Assembly (NCBI GenBank): GCA_017411585.1
Contig: JAFQPV010000394.1
Location: 1-6,217 of the forward strand
Origin: Clostridia bacterium
GTDB lineage: Bacteria; Bacillota; Clostridia; UBA1381; UMGS1253
DNA: 6,217 bases
Direction: 5' to 3'
In this document: positions 1 through 5,966 of the stretch, in pieces
How positions within the stretch are numbered: position 1 is the stretch's first letter
How the letters are laid out: every line of letters begins with the position of its first letter
Made by a program: the position numbers and the translations under genes
Notes under the pieces: model-generated
Seen by the model: only the letters and a program-made list of their open reading frames with translations
Databases searched by the model: none
Told to the model about the DNA's origin: nothing

Positions 1-2231
1 TATACAAATGCTAAAACACTTACACGCTCCTCGACCTGTCTTGCACCCCAGAGCCAGTTTCTCTCATTTTTAAATACATAAGACGTTACCGATTCATTTA
101 AAAGCGCGTCTGCCAACTGTTTTTGTTTTTCATAAATCACTTGATAGTTGTAATCGTTCGCAATCTTGTTTCGTGCATCGTCCCAATCCGTAATATAAAT
201 ACGCGGATGTGCACGCAGGTTGGAAACAAAGCTGTTTCCCGTAATCGCGCTGCCCTTGATTGCATCCCAGTTTACGCCTTCAATTCCGTAAAACTGCCCT
301 TCAAAACGAATCGGCGTTTTTGTGCTGATCGAAATATTATCAATCAGTACGGCGTCGTTTGCCGTGTTCGCTGTTAAATCAAAATACAGATTTGCACTGC
401 TGTAATCCGCAGATTTTGCAGCAAAGGCAACGTCGCTTTCTGCTTTTGCACCATTCACATACACGCTGTATTTTGCATTCTTATAGTCAATTTCATAACG
501 GAAATTATTCCAGCCCGCCTTTAAATCCACATTAGTATATGCTTTGCCCGGCAAAAGCGAAGCTGAATCCGTTGCATCATTTGCCCTCAATTCCACAGCA
601 CCGTTGCCGACAAAGTACACATTGTATTCCACCGTTAAATCGGCTGCATCCAGACCGAGGCTTACGGTTTTCTGCAGAGTCGATTTCTTCTTTGCCATAC
701 TGCCGTTAACCGCCGCAATCACATCATTACCGCCGACGGTAAATGCCAGAAGCGAGCCGGTAACCTTTTGCCAGCTTGCCTCGGAGTCCGTTGCAATGCG
801 CTGACCACCGTAGTTGCTGTAGTAATGAAACAACTGTTTTGCGCCGCCCAATACCACATTTGCCTGTGGCGCGCTGCCGTCATATGCTTTGCCGACAAAT
901 TCGGCATACTCCGCGTTTGTGCGCTGCGCCTCCGGGATACCAACATTAGCAATCTGCACATCCACCGCGTCAGGCGTTGCAATGCGGATATTGTCGTAGT
1001 AAACATTTTCATTATTGTTGATATGCGCCGTGTTTATGCGCACGGTAAACTCACCGTCAACCTCAGCAAGGAGTGCGCCCGACTTAATCGAGGCACCGTT
1101 TGCCTGAATATCGAAGGTCTTTTTCTCAAAATCCAACAAGACATCTACTGCCGTCCATGTATCAAAGCCTTGATTTAAGCTGCATAAATTCTGAGACGCC
1201 GCATTTTGCACGCTCATTGCAATGTTACAGCCCTCGCTGCGTGCGATAAACGAAATACCCAGCTTGGTCATGCCCGAATTATAAATCTTCTTCGTTAAAA
1301 GCGGTCCGCCTTCCTTCGTGGCAATATTGTTATAGCGCACAACCTGACTACCATCCACATTTTGCACGGCAATGGATGCCGTGGTAGAGGTCACTCTCGT
1401 GCTCCACGCGCCGACTGTATTTGCCATAATCAGCGGCCACGCACCGATGGAATCAGCTTCAAAATCGGTTTCAAACAAGGTTGTCTGATAGTCGGACACC
1501 TTAGACTTGTAGTCTGCTGCCTTCTTATATCCCGCCGCATCCGCTTTGTGCGGAAAATCGTTCGGGTCATAGGTTACGCTACTTGCCGCTGTGTTGGTTT
1601 TATCAAACAGCTTTTCCGGCTCTAAATCCGTCACGGCTCTAACCACAAAATCGTCATAACAGATACGGTTGCCGTCCTTGACCGATGCCGACACACGCAT
1701 ATTTAACCCCTCTGTTACACAAGCACTGTATTTCACCGGTGCCTCTGCTACACCGTTTTTCGACACGGTATATGTGCTGTTTTTGATATCCAGATGCACG
1801 GAAATGCTCGTCCATTCCGTGTACATATCCTTAACTTCCACAACAGTGGTACCGTTTGCAATCAAGCTAAATATCGCCCTGTCATCGCTTTCGGTACGCA
1901 CGCGATAAGAAAAGGTAATCTCATCTACCCCACCCAGATAAAAATTCTTCTCCACACGCGGTCCGCCGCGCTTATCAGCAGAATTGGAAAAACACAGCAC
2001 TTGTGTCTTCGTATCCTTGATGACCTGCGCCGTTGCCGTTGCAGATTCTACCTTGGCGTTCCACATTTCCGCAGCTGTGCCGGTTTGGATGCTTGCATCT
2101 GCCGTGTACGCTTCAAAATCATCCATAAAAACAACCTTTCCCTCTGCCGCAAACACCGAAGCTGCCGGCACAAGCATCAAAAGCATCGCAAGCGTCACTA
2201 CCCACGCTGTCAGCCTTTTTACTTTCTTCAT
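1..2231 (-). CDS. Secreted heparinase II/III-like polysaccharide lyase with three N-terminal beta-sandwich modules (3' end missing)
   Basis: An uninterrupted minus-strand frame of 743 codons runs off the left edge, so the C-terminus is absent. The start at 2231 has a GGAGG at 2240-2244, eight bases upstream. Residues 1-28 form a signal peptide: MKKVKR, a hydrophobic core, and a VFA cleavage site before AEG. Three segments then share the same layout, opening near an acidic/aromatic DFE-type strand and closing with a D-aromatic or DN strand: about 33-198 (DDFE to YDDFVVR), 252-418 (TDFEAD to YYDNIRI) and 460-636 (LLAFTVGG to LIDNISI). This is the pattern of LamG/concanavalin-like carbohydrate-binding or spacer domains. 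From residue 672, LRAHPRIYIT followed by a helical stretch (IANDYNYQVIYEKQK, then QVEERVSVLAFVY) matches the opening of the alpha-toroid of heparinase II/III and alginate-lyase families, which cleave uronic-acid glycans by beta-elimination. Catalytic residues lie beyond the window, so the substrate is unknown. Confidence is high for an exported multidomain protein and moderate for the lyase family. Confidence 0.78.
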   Translation of the reverse strand, partial: MKKVKRLTAWVVTLAMLLMLVPAASVFAAEGKVVFMDDFEAYTADASIQTGTAAEMWNAKVESATATAQVIKDTKTQVLCFSNSADKRGGPRVEKNFYLGGVDEITFSYRVRTESDDRAIFSLIANGTTVVEVKDMYTEWTSISVHLDIKNSTYTVSKNGVAEAPVKYSACVTEGLNMRVSASVKDGNRICYDDFVVRAVTDLEPEKLFDKTNTAASSVTYDPNDFPHKADAAGYKKAADYKSKVSDYQTTLFETDFEADSIGAWPLIMANTVGAWSTRVTSTTASIAVQNVDGSQVVRYNNIATKEGGPLLTKKIYNSGMTKLGISFIARSEGCNIAMSVQNAASQNLCSLNQGFDTWTAVDVLLDFEKKTFDIQANGASIKSGALLAEVDGEFTVRINTAHINNNENVYYDNIRIATPDAVDVQIANVGIPEAQRTNAEYAEFVGKAYDGSAPQANVVLGGAKQLFHYYSNYGGQRIATDSEASWQKVTGSLLAFTVGGNDVIAAVNGSMAKKKSTLQKTVSLGLDAADLTVEYNVYFVGNGAVELRANDATDSASLLPGKAYTNVDLKAGWNNFRYEIDYKNAKYSVYVNGAKAESDVAFAAKSADYSSANLYFDLTANTANDAVLIDNISISTKTPIRFEGQFYGIEGVNWDAIKGSAITGNSFVSNLRAHPRIYITDWDDARNKIANDYNYQVIYEKQKQLADALLNESVTSYVFKNERNWLWGARQVEERVSVLAFV

Positions 2232-2318
2232 CCTTATCGCCTCCATATATCACTTTATAATAATATTTCTTTCAAAAAACAGACTCTTTAAAGAATTTTC
2301 TTTCAAATTCCTATTTTT

Positions 2319-2347
2319 ATTTTAACATATGCAAGCAAAAGCGACAA
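2319..2347 (-). promoter_or_regulatory. Promoter of the polysaccharide lyase gene
   Basis: Read on the minus strand, TTGTCG (2342-2347) is followed after exactly 17 bases by TAAAAT (2319-2324), with an extended -10 TG at 2326-2327. Transcription would start near 2312, giving a leader of about 80 bases before the ATG at 2231. The leader contains TTTCTTTCAAA twice on the plus strand (2266-2276 and 2297-2307), of unknown meaning. Confidence 0.65.
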
Positions 2348-2360
2348 TAGCGAATTTAAC

Positions 2361-2393
2361 GAAATATTACTGCGGTTTTTAGAAATATTACTG
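2361..2393 (-). promoter_or_regulatory. Paired 12-bp direct repeats upstream of the lyase promoter, possible activator site
   Basis: GAAATATTACTG (plus-strand sense) occurs exactly at 2361-2372 and again at 2382-2393, a 21-bp period equal to two helical turns. The pair lies roughly 50-80 bases upstream of the predicted start, just behind the -35 box. Two same-face direct repeats in this position are the usual arrangement for an AraC-type or response-regulator activator. The identity of the regulator is inference. Confidence 0.5.
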
Positions 2394-2408
2394 TAATTCG
2401 GGCATACA

Positions 2409-2440
2409 AAAAGGGCATCGGAACAATCCGATGCCCTTTT
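2409..2440 (-). terminator. Rho-independent terminator of pckG
   Basis: AAAAGGGCATCGG (2409-2421) and CCGATGCCCTTTT (2428-2440) form a perfect 13-bp stem with a six-base loop. On the minus strand the hairpin ends in a T-run and starts about 20 bases after the pckG stop codon. It separates pckG from the lyase gene, which has its own promoter. Confidence 0.9.
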
Positions 2441-2460
2441 GAGTGTGCGTTTGCACAAAA

Positions 2461-4260
2461 TTACATATTTGCGAGGTTTGCTTCAAGTGTATCGAGCTGT
2501 GCCTTGATTTCAGCCGGGAGCTTGTCGCCGAACTGTTCAAAGTACTTTTTAATACCGGTGTTCGGATCTTCGATATCCTCCATCCAGTTTGCCTTATCAA
2601 CTGTAAGCAGAGCCTTAATTTCTTCTGCAGTCATATCAAGACCTTCAACGTCGATATCCTCTACCTTCGGCACGTAACCGATTGCAGTTTCATCAGCGTC
2701 AACCTTGCCTGCACATCTGTCTAAAATCCAGAGCAGTACGCGCATGTTGTCGCCGAAGCCCGGCCACATAAAGTTGTCGTTTTCGTCCTTTCTAAACCAG
2801 TTCACGTGGAAAATCTTCGGCGCCTTATCGCCAAGCTTCTTGCCCATTTCGAGCCAGTGTGCCCAGTAAGTCACCATATTGTAACCAACGAACGGCTTCA
2901 TCGCCATCGGGTCACGACGAACTACGCCGACTGCACCTGCAGCTGCTGCAGTTGTCTCAGATGCCATTGTAGCACCAACGAATGTACCGTGGTTCCAGTC
3001 TCTGGACTGATATACCAGCGGAGCGCACTTTGCACGACGGCCACCGAATACGATTGCATCAATCGGCACACCCTGCGGGTTCTCAAATTCAGAGGAAATG
3101 CACGGGCAGTTCACAGCCGGAGCTGTAAATCTGGAGTTCGGATGCGCAAGCTTGTTGCCTTCTGCAGTAAACTCTTTGCCGTTTACCTTTGCACCCTTCC
3201 ACTCGGTTGCATTTTCCGGCGGGTTCTTATCAAGACCTTCCCACCATACAGTCATATCGTCATTGTTGATTGCAACGTTTGTGAAGATTGTGTTCTTCTT
3301 TGTTGCAGCCAACGCATTGAAGTTTGTCTTTTCGCTTGTACCCGGTGCTACGCCAAAGAAGCCTGCTTCCGGATTGATTGCGTAAAGTCTGCCGTCCGGA
3401 CCGATGCGGAGCCATGCGATATCGTCACCAACCGTCCAAACCTTGTAGCCCTTCTTCTTTAAGTATTCCGGCGGAATCAGCATTGCCAGGTTGGTCTTAC
3501 CGCAAGCAGACGGGAATGCTGCTGCGATGTGCTTTACTTCGCCCTTCGGGTTCTCAAGGCCTAAGATAAGCATATGCTCAGCCATCCAGCCTTCCTGCCA
3601 ACCGAGGTAGGAAGCGATACGGAGCGCGAAGCACTTCTTACCGAGAAGTACGTTACCGCCGTATGCAGAGTTGATGGACCAAATGGTCTTATCCTGCGGG
3701 AACTGCACAATATATCTATCATCCGGATTTACATCCTTCTTTGCATGCAGACACTTAACGAAATCGTCGCTGTCGCCGAGTGCATCGATAACACTCTTAC
3801 CGATTCTTGTCATGATTGCCATGTTGAGTACAACATAGATGGAGTCTGTCAGCTCAACACCGATCTTGGAGAACGGGGAGCCTACCGGACCCATGGAGTA
3901 CGGAATAACGTACATTGTTCTGCCGGCCATAGCGCCTGTGTAAAGCTTTGTGAGCTTTGCATACATTTCAGCCGGATCCATCCAGTTATTGATCGGACCA
4001 GCCTCTTCTTTAGTCGGTGTGCATATAAATGTTCTGTCCTCTACACGAGCAACGTCATTTTCTGCTGTTCTGTGGTAATAGCAACCCGGAAGCTTTTCTT
4101 CGTTAAGCTTGAGCATTTCGCCTGTAGCAACGGCTTCTGCTCTGAGTGCTTCGAGCTGTTCTTCACTACCGTCAATCCATACAATGGATTCTGGCTTTGT
4201 CATAGCTGCCATTTCGTCCAGCCATGTTAAAACTGCTTTGTTGTTTGTTAAAGCGTTCAT
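2461..4260 (-). CDS. pckG: Phosphoenolpyruvate carboxykinase (GTP)
   Basis: This 599-residue cytosolic enzyme interconverts oxaloacetate + GTP and PEP + CO2 + GDP (EC 4.1.1.32). It supports gluconeogenesis or, in many anaerobes, anaplerotic CO2 fixation. Landmarks of the GTP family are visible: DVARVEDRT with substrate-binding R72; GRTMYVIPYSMGP (113-125); K209 and H229 as expected Mn ligands; the P-loop FPSACGKTN (249-257) carrying catalytic C253 and K255; GDDIAW with D280 as the third metal ligand; FGGRRA (405-410); and the lid region ASETTAAA (433-440). Length is normal for bacterial members. The start MNALTNNKAV at 4260 is preferred because AAAGGGG precedes it by nine bases; an in-frame extension to 4347 would start inside the untranslated leader. 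It is divergent from smpB and followed by its own terminator. No defect is seen. Confidence 0.97.
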   Translation of the reverse strand: MNALTNNKAVLTWLDEMAAMTKPESIVWIDGSEEQLEALRAEAVATGEMLKLNEEKLPGCYYHRTAENDVARVEDRTFICTPTKEEAGPINNWMDPAEMYAKLTKLYTGAMAGRTMYVIPYSMGPVGSPFSKIGVELTDSIYVVLNMAIMTRIGKSVIDALGDSDDFVKCLHAKKDVNPDDRYIVQFPQDKTIWSINSAYGGNVLLGKKCFALRIASYLGWQEGWMAEHMLILGLENPKGEVKHIAAAFPSACGKTNLAMLIPPEYLKKKGYKVWTVGDDIAWLRIGPDGRLYAINPEAGFFGVAPGTSEKTNFNALAATKKNTIFTNVAINNDDMTVWWEGLDKNPPENATEWKGAKVNGKEFTAEGNKLAHPNSRFTAPAVNCPCISSEFENPQGVPIDAIVFGGRRAKCAPLVYQSRDWNHGTFVGATMASETTAAAAGAVGVVRRDPMAMKPFVGYNMVTYWAHWLEMGKKLGDKAPKIFHVNWFRKDENDNFMWPGFGDNMRVLLWILDRCAGKVDADETAIGYVPKVEDIDVEGLDMTAEEIKALLTVDKANWMEDIEDPNTGIKKYFEQFGDKLPAEIKAQLDTLEANLANM

Positions 4261-4324
4261 ACCAAAATACCCCTTTCTTTTTATGCAAAGATTACCAATT
4301 AATTGAACCTTTGTTAAATGTGCG

Positions 4325-4360
4325 ACAATTATAAAACCAATTCTCACCCATTATAATTGT
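4325..4360 (-). promoter_or_regulatory. Palindromic leader/operator of pckG
   Basis: ACAATTATAA (4325-4334) and TTATAATTGT (4351-4360) are perfect 10-bp inverted arms with a 16-base spacer. They begin just downstream of the pckG -10 box, at about the transcription start. The position fits a repressor operator or a 5'-end mRNA hairpin. Nearby are the palindrome CAATTAATTG (4296-4305) and an 18-bp site at 4311-4328 whose left half, TTGTTAA, matches the Rex redox-repressor half-site while the right half does not. The function is inference. Confidence 0.4.
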
Positions 4361-4367
4361 TATACTG

Positions 4368-4396
4368 ATTATACACCATTTTTTCGAATTTGCAAA
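4368..4396 (-). promoter_or_regulatory. Promoter of pckG
   Basis: On the minus strand TTTGCA (4391-4396) is followed after 17 bases by a perfect TATAAT (4368-4373). The start would be near 4361, leaving a leader of about 100 bases. Two further TATAAT matches lie closer to the gene but lack a convincing -35 box. Confidence 0.7.
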
Positions 4397-4485
4397 GCCT
4401 TTTTGAAAAAAATTCACATTTTATACAACTTTTTTTCACCGAACAATCTTTTTATGTGAATTTTGCCTTGATTTTATTCTTATTC

Positions 4486-4514
4486 TTGATTAAATTCTAT
4501 AAATATGTTAAAAT
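4486..4514 (+). promoter_or_regulatory. Promoter of smpB
   Basis: TTGATT (4486-4491), a 17-base spacer and TAAAAT (4509-4514), with an extended -10 TG at 4506-4507, form a strong vegetative promoter about 40 bases before the smpB start. It has the same TGTTAAAAT core as the lyase promoter. Confidence 0.75.
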
Positions 4515-4538
4515 TAATAACGCACACATAATACAGGC

Positions 4539-4547
4539 AGGAGGTGA
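4539..4547 (+). promoter_or_regulatory. Near-perfect ribosome binding site of smpB
   Basis: AGGAGGTGA is complementary to the 16S 3' end over nine bases and sits six bases before ATG 4554, which fixes that start. Confidence 0.9.
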
Positions 4548-4553
4548 CCGTAT

Positions 4554-5018
4554 ATGAGCGAAGGCAAAAAGGTTATTGCACTCAATAAAAAAGCGCGCCA
4601 CGACTATTTTGTGGAGGATACCTACGAAGCAGGCATTGAACTGTTCGGCACAGAGGTAAAATCCATTCGTCAGGGCAGCGTGAATTTAAAAGATGCATAT
4701 GCGGGCATTTCCAGAGAAGGCGAGCTGTTTGTACATGGAATGCACATCAGCCCCTATGAAAAGGGCAATGTGTTTAACCGCGACCCACTCAGACAAAAGA
4801 AGCTTTTGATGCATAAAAAAGAAATCTTAAAGCTGATGGGCACGGTGCAGCAACAGGGCTATGCCTTAATCCCCCTTTCGCTGTACTTTAAAGGCTCGCG
4901 CGTAAAGCTGGAGCTCGGCGTGTGCAAGGGTAAAAAGCTCTACGATAAGCGCGACGATGCGGCAAAGCGCGATGCAAAGCGCAATATAGACCGCGCATTG
5001 CGCGAGAGAAACAGATAA
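4554..5018 (+). CDS. smpB: SsrA-binding protein SmpB
   Basis: This 154-residue cytosolic RNA-binding protein binds the tRNA-like domain of tmRNA and delivers it with EF-Tu to ribosomes stalled on broken mRNA. Family signatures are all present: LNKKARHDYFVEDTYEAGI (10-28), GTEVKSIRQGSVNLKDAY (32-49), the HISPYEKGN region (64-72), LIPLSLYFKGSRVKLEL, and GKKLYDKRD. The basic C-terminal tail (KRDAKRNIDRALRERNR) is the part that enters the empty mRNA channel. Length is typical (about 150-160). The partner RNA gene ssrA starts about 400 bases downstream in the same direction, and the two may be co-transcribed because no convincing terminator lies between them; the only hairpin after the stop (5036-5054) is AT-only with no T-run. 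Confidence 0.98.
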   Translation: MSEGKKVIALNKKARHDYFVEDTYEAGIELFGTEVKSIRQGSVNLKDAYAGISREGELFVHGMHISPYEKGNVFNRDPLRQKKLLMHKKEILKLMGTVQQQGYALIPLSLYFKGSRVKLELGVCKGKKLYDKRDDAAKRDAKRNIDRALRERNR

Positions 5019-5086
5019 TTTCATATTTTTCGTACAAAACATTCTGTATGTTTTAAAGCCTATCATGCCATGGCTAAGCATTTTTG

Positions 5087-5229
5087 TTCGTAGCAAATCT
5101 ATTTGCGTTCCAATCGATTTTTACATCTTTCTACCATGGCTTGGAAAAATCGCTTTGGAACGGACAAACCGAATCGGCTTTGCCGACTGTGCCCGAAGGC
5201 GTACATCGGTACGGTGCGGGTGAGGGTTG
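5087..5229 (+). repeat. Tandem intergenic repeat, copy 1 (143 bp)
   Basis: This is the first full unit of a repeat beginning TTCGTAGCAAA. It contains four potential hairpins in order: GCAAA/TTTGC; an arm pair GTTCCAA...CGATTTTT with AAAAATCG...TTGGAAC; TCGGC-TTT-GCCGA; and CGTAC-ATCG-GTACG. It differs from copy 2 at about 11 positions by hand alignment, so it is roughly 92% identical. The 5019-5086 stretch before it holds only the weak AT hairpin and an 11-bp match (CCATGGCTAAG, 5068-5078) to the middle of copy 2, perhaps a truncated earlier copy. The short ORFs across it are not credible genes. Confidence 0.9.
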
Positions 5230-5371
5230 TTCGTAGCAAATTCATTTGCGTTCCAATCGATTTTACACCTTTCTACCATGGCTAAGAAAAATTGTTTTGG
5301 AACGGACAAACCGAATCGGCTTTGCCGACTGCGCCCGAAGGCGTACATCGGTACGGCGAGGGTGAGGGTTG
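5230..5371 (+). repeat. Tandem intergenic repeat, copy 2 (142 bp)
   Basis: This is the second full unit, directly abutting copy 1, with the same four hairpins. Several differences from copy 1 fall in stems yet keep pairing: in the long arm, AAAAATCG becomes AAAATTG, where G-U replaces G-C, and the first hairpin changes only in its loop (TCTA to TTCA). This suggests that pairing, not protein, is what is maintained. Confidence 0.9.
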
Positions 5372-5406
5372 TTCGTAGCAAGTTTGCATGCGTTCCAAAC
5401 AATTTT
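5372..5406 (+). repeat. Tandem intergenic repeat, partial copy 3
   Basis: TTCGTAGCAAG starts a third unit that stops after about 35 bases, ten bases before the 5' end of ssrA. Its arm GTTCCAAACAATTTT is complementary, with one bulged base, to the right arm of copy 2, so it can pair with copy 2 instead of with a right arm of its own. Any ssrA promoter would have to sit in this unit; the best I see, TTTGCA (5383-5388) with TTTAAT (5404-5409) and a 15-base spacer, is weak. Confidence 0.75.
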
Positions 5407-5505
5407 AATAGACATGGGGGCGTAATGGTTTCGACGGGGATGTTGCAGTACGGGAAGCGGGTAGTGGTGGGGCGCCACTTTAAAAGCTCTATTTTAAATT
5501 TAAAC

Positions 5506-5535
5506 GCTAATAAGAATTTAGCTTACGCTGCCTAA
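5506..5535 (+). other. tmRNA proteolysis-tag reading frame (ANKNLAYAA)
   Basis: The resume codon is taken as GCT at 5506, because tags commonly begin with alanine after an A-rich stretch. Reading gives ANKNLAYAA then TAA. The length and the AA end fit the family, but the third residue from the end is Tyr rather than the usual Leu or Val. The resume codon is inferred; the stop codon and frame are clear. Confidence 0.8.
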
Positions 5536-5742
5536 TTAGGTAGCCGTCTGCCCCGGGAGGACCGCGGCTCGGGTACAGGCGTCAAACAGCGGTGAACGTG
5601 ATTTAGCTAAGCTTTGCGCTAGACATGACTAATGAAGCTACTGAGGCTGTAGGTTTGTTTGTGGACCTGCAGCTGAGGGAATGTTAACCACAAACTGCAC
5701 CCGGAGATGCCTGTATGAATATGTTTTCGGACAGGGGTTCGA

Positions 5743-5760
5743 CTCCCCTCGCCTCCACCA
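5743..5760 (+). repeat. Direct repeat 1: ssrA 3' end (possible attachment core)
   Basis: CTCCCCTCGCCTCCACCA, the last 18 bases of ssrA, recurs exactly at 5949-5966. The ssrA 3' end is a well-known target of tyrosine-recombinase elements, whose integration duplicates such a core. Confidence 0.8.
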
Positions 5761-5803
5761 AAATGAAAAAGAGTACCGTCAGGTGCTCTTTTTCATTTTG
5801 GTG
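5756..5803 (+). terminator. Terminator of ssrA
   Basis: CACCAAAATGAAAAAGAGTACC (5756-5777) pairs with 5782-5803 over 22 bp with one G-U and a GTCA loop. The descending arm carries T-runs. The stem reaches into the encoded CCA end, so the unprocessed precursor would hide its own 3' end. Confidence 0.85.
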
Positions 5804-5828
5804 CATGGATTAGAAGGGAGTCGAACCC

Positions 5829-5948
5829 TGAGAGGGTTTTCGGCGAACAGCGGACATGCCTGTGACATGTTCGCCGCCGAAAAGGTGCGCAGTCCGGTAC
5901 CGAAGCCGTAGGCTTGGGTGGACAAGCAATCAAGACGCGAAGCGGCTT
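5829..5948 (+). other. Structured non-coding segment between the two ssrA 3'-end copies
   Basis: No credible gene is present. The segment, with the few bases before it, is dense in pairing: AACCCT-GAG-AGGGTT (5824-5838); a long hairpin with outer stem TTTTCGGCG/CGCCGAAAA (5837-5845 with 5875-5883), a four-base bulge, inner stem GCGGACATG/CATGTTCGC (5850-5858 with 5866-5874, one G-U) and loop CCTGTGA; the palindrome CGGTACCG (5895-5902); and GAAGCCG/CGGCTTC (5902-5908 with 5943-5949) enclosing GCTTG-GGTGGA-CAAGC. It is richer in GC than the AT-rich array to its right. It could be a remnant or end of a mobile element, or an uncharacterised RNA. Confidence 0.6.
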
Positions 5949-5966
5949 CTCCCCTCGCCTCCACCA
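5949..5966 (+). repeat. Direct repeat 2: detached copy of the ssrA 3' end
   Basis: This is an exact 18-base copy of the tmRNA 3' end including CCA, 206 bases downstream of the real one, with identity ending sharply on both sides. It is not part of a second tmRNA or tRNA: no T-arm or acceptor 5' partner is present. Like copy 1 it is followed at once by a terminator-like hairpin. Confidence 0.8.

Larger units (their letters stand above)
5416..5760 (+). ncRNA. ssrA: Transfer-messenger RNA (tmRNA, SsrA RNA)
   Basis: The 345-nt one-piece tmRNA rescues stalled ribosomes and tags the nascent protein for proteolysis. Its 5' end GGGGGCGTAATGGTTTCGAC and its 3' end, with T-arm GGGGTTCGACTCCCC and CGCCTCCACCA, are canonical. 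GGGGGCG (5416-5422) pairs with CGCCTCC with one G-U, and the CCA end is encoded (5758-5760). TGCAGT near the 5' end pairs with ACTGCA near 5693-5698 as the long helix joining the tRNA-like and mRNA-like halves. The tag frame is at 5506-5535, and its stop codon lies in a hairpin (GCTGCCT / AGGTAGC), as usual. SmpB is encoded just upstream. A terminator follows immediately. Confidence 0.98.
5735..5828 (+). repeat. Inverted copy of the tmRNA T-arm flanking the terminator
   Basis: GGGTTCGACTCCC of the tmRNA T-arm (5735-5747) is repeated exactly in inverted orientation as GGGAGTCGAACCC (5816-5828). Between these arms lies the terminator hairpin, so the whole stretch can fold as a 13-bp outer helix, an internal loop and a 22-bp inner helix. 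Confidence 0.85.

Noticed and set aside
123..2325. Plus-strand ORFs of 60-165 codons inside the lyase gene
   Set aside because: They are shadows opposite a continuous 743-codon frame with signal peptide, ribosome binding site and promoter.
2806..4230. Plus-strand ORFs of up to 218 codons opposite pckG
   Set aside because: They are antisense shadows of a highly conserved gene, with Cys-rich, composition-driven peptides and no start signals.
4261..4347. 29-codon N-terminal extension of pckG
   Set aside because: The extension (MRIGFIIVAHLTKVQ...) lies in the AT-rich leader, has no homology to the family N-terminus, and its start has no good ribosome binding site, unlike ATG 4260 with AAAGGGG.
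5036..5054. Terminator after smpB
   Set aside because: The hairpin AAAACAT-TCTGT-ATGTTTT is almost GC-free, short, and followed by AAAGCC rather than a T-run.
5103..5535. Short ORFs in both strands across the tandem repeats (peptides such as KPNRLCRLCPKAYIGT)
   Set aside because: They recur only because the DNA unit is duplicated, lack ribosome binding sites, and one runs into the tmRNA. Differences between units preserve hairpins rather than codons.
5949..5966. A second tRNA or tmRNA gene ending in CCA
   Set aside because: Only the last 18 bases are present; there is no T-loop, no anticodon arm and no pairing 5' acceptor strand upstream.
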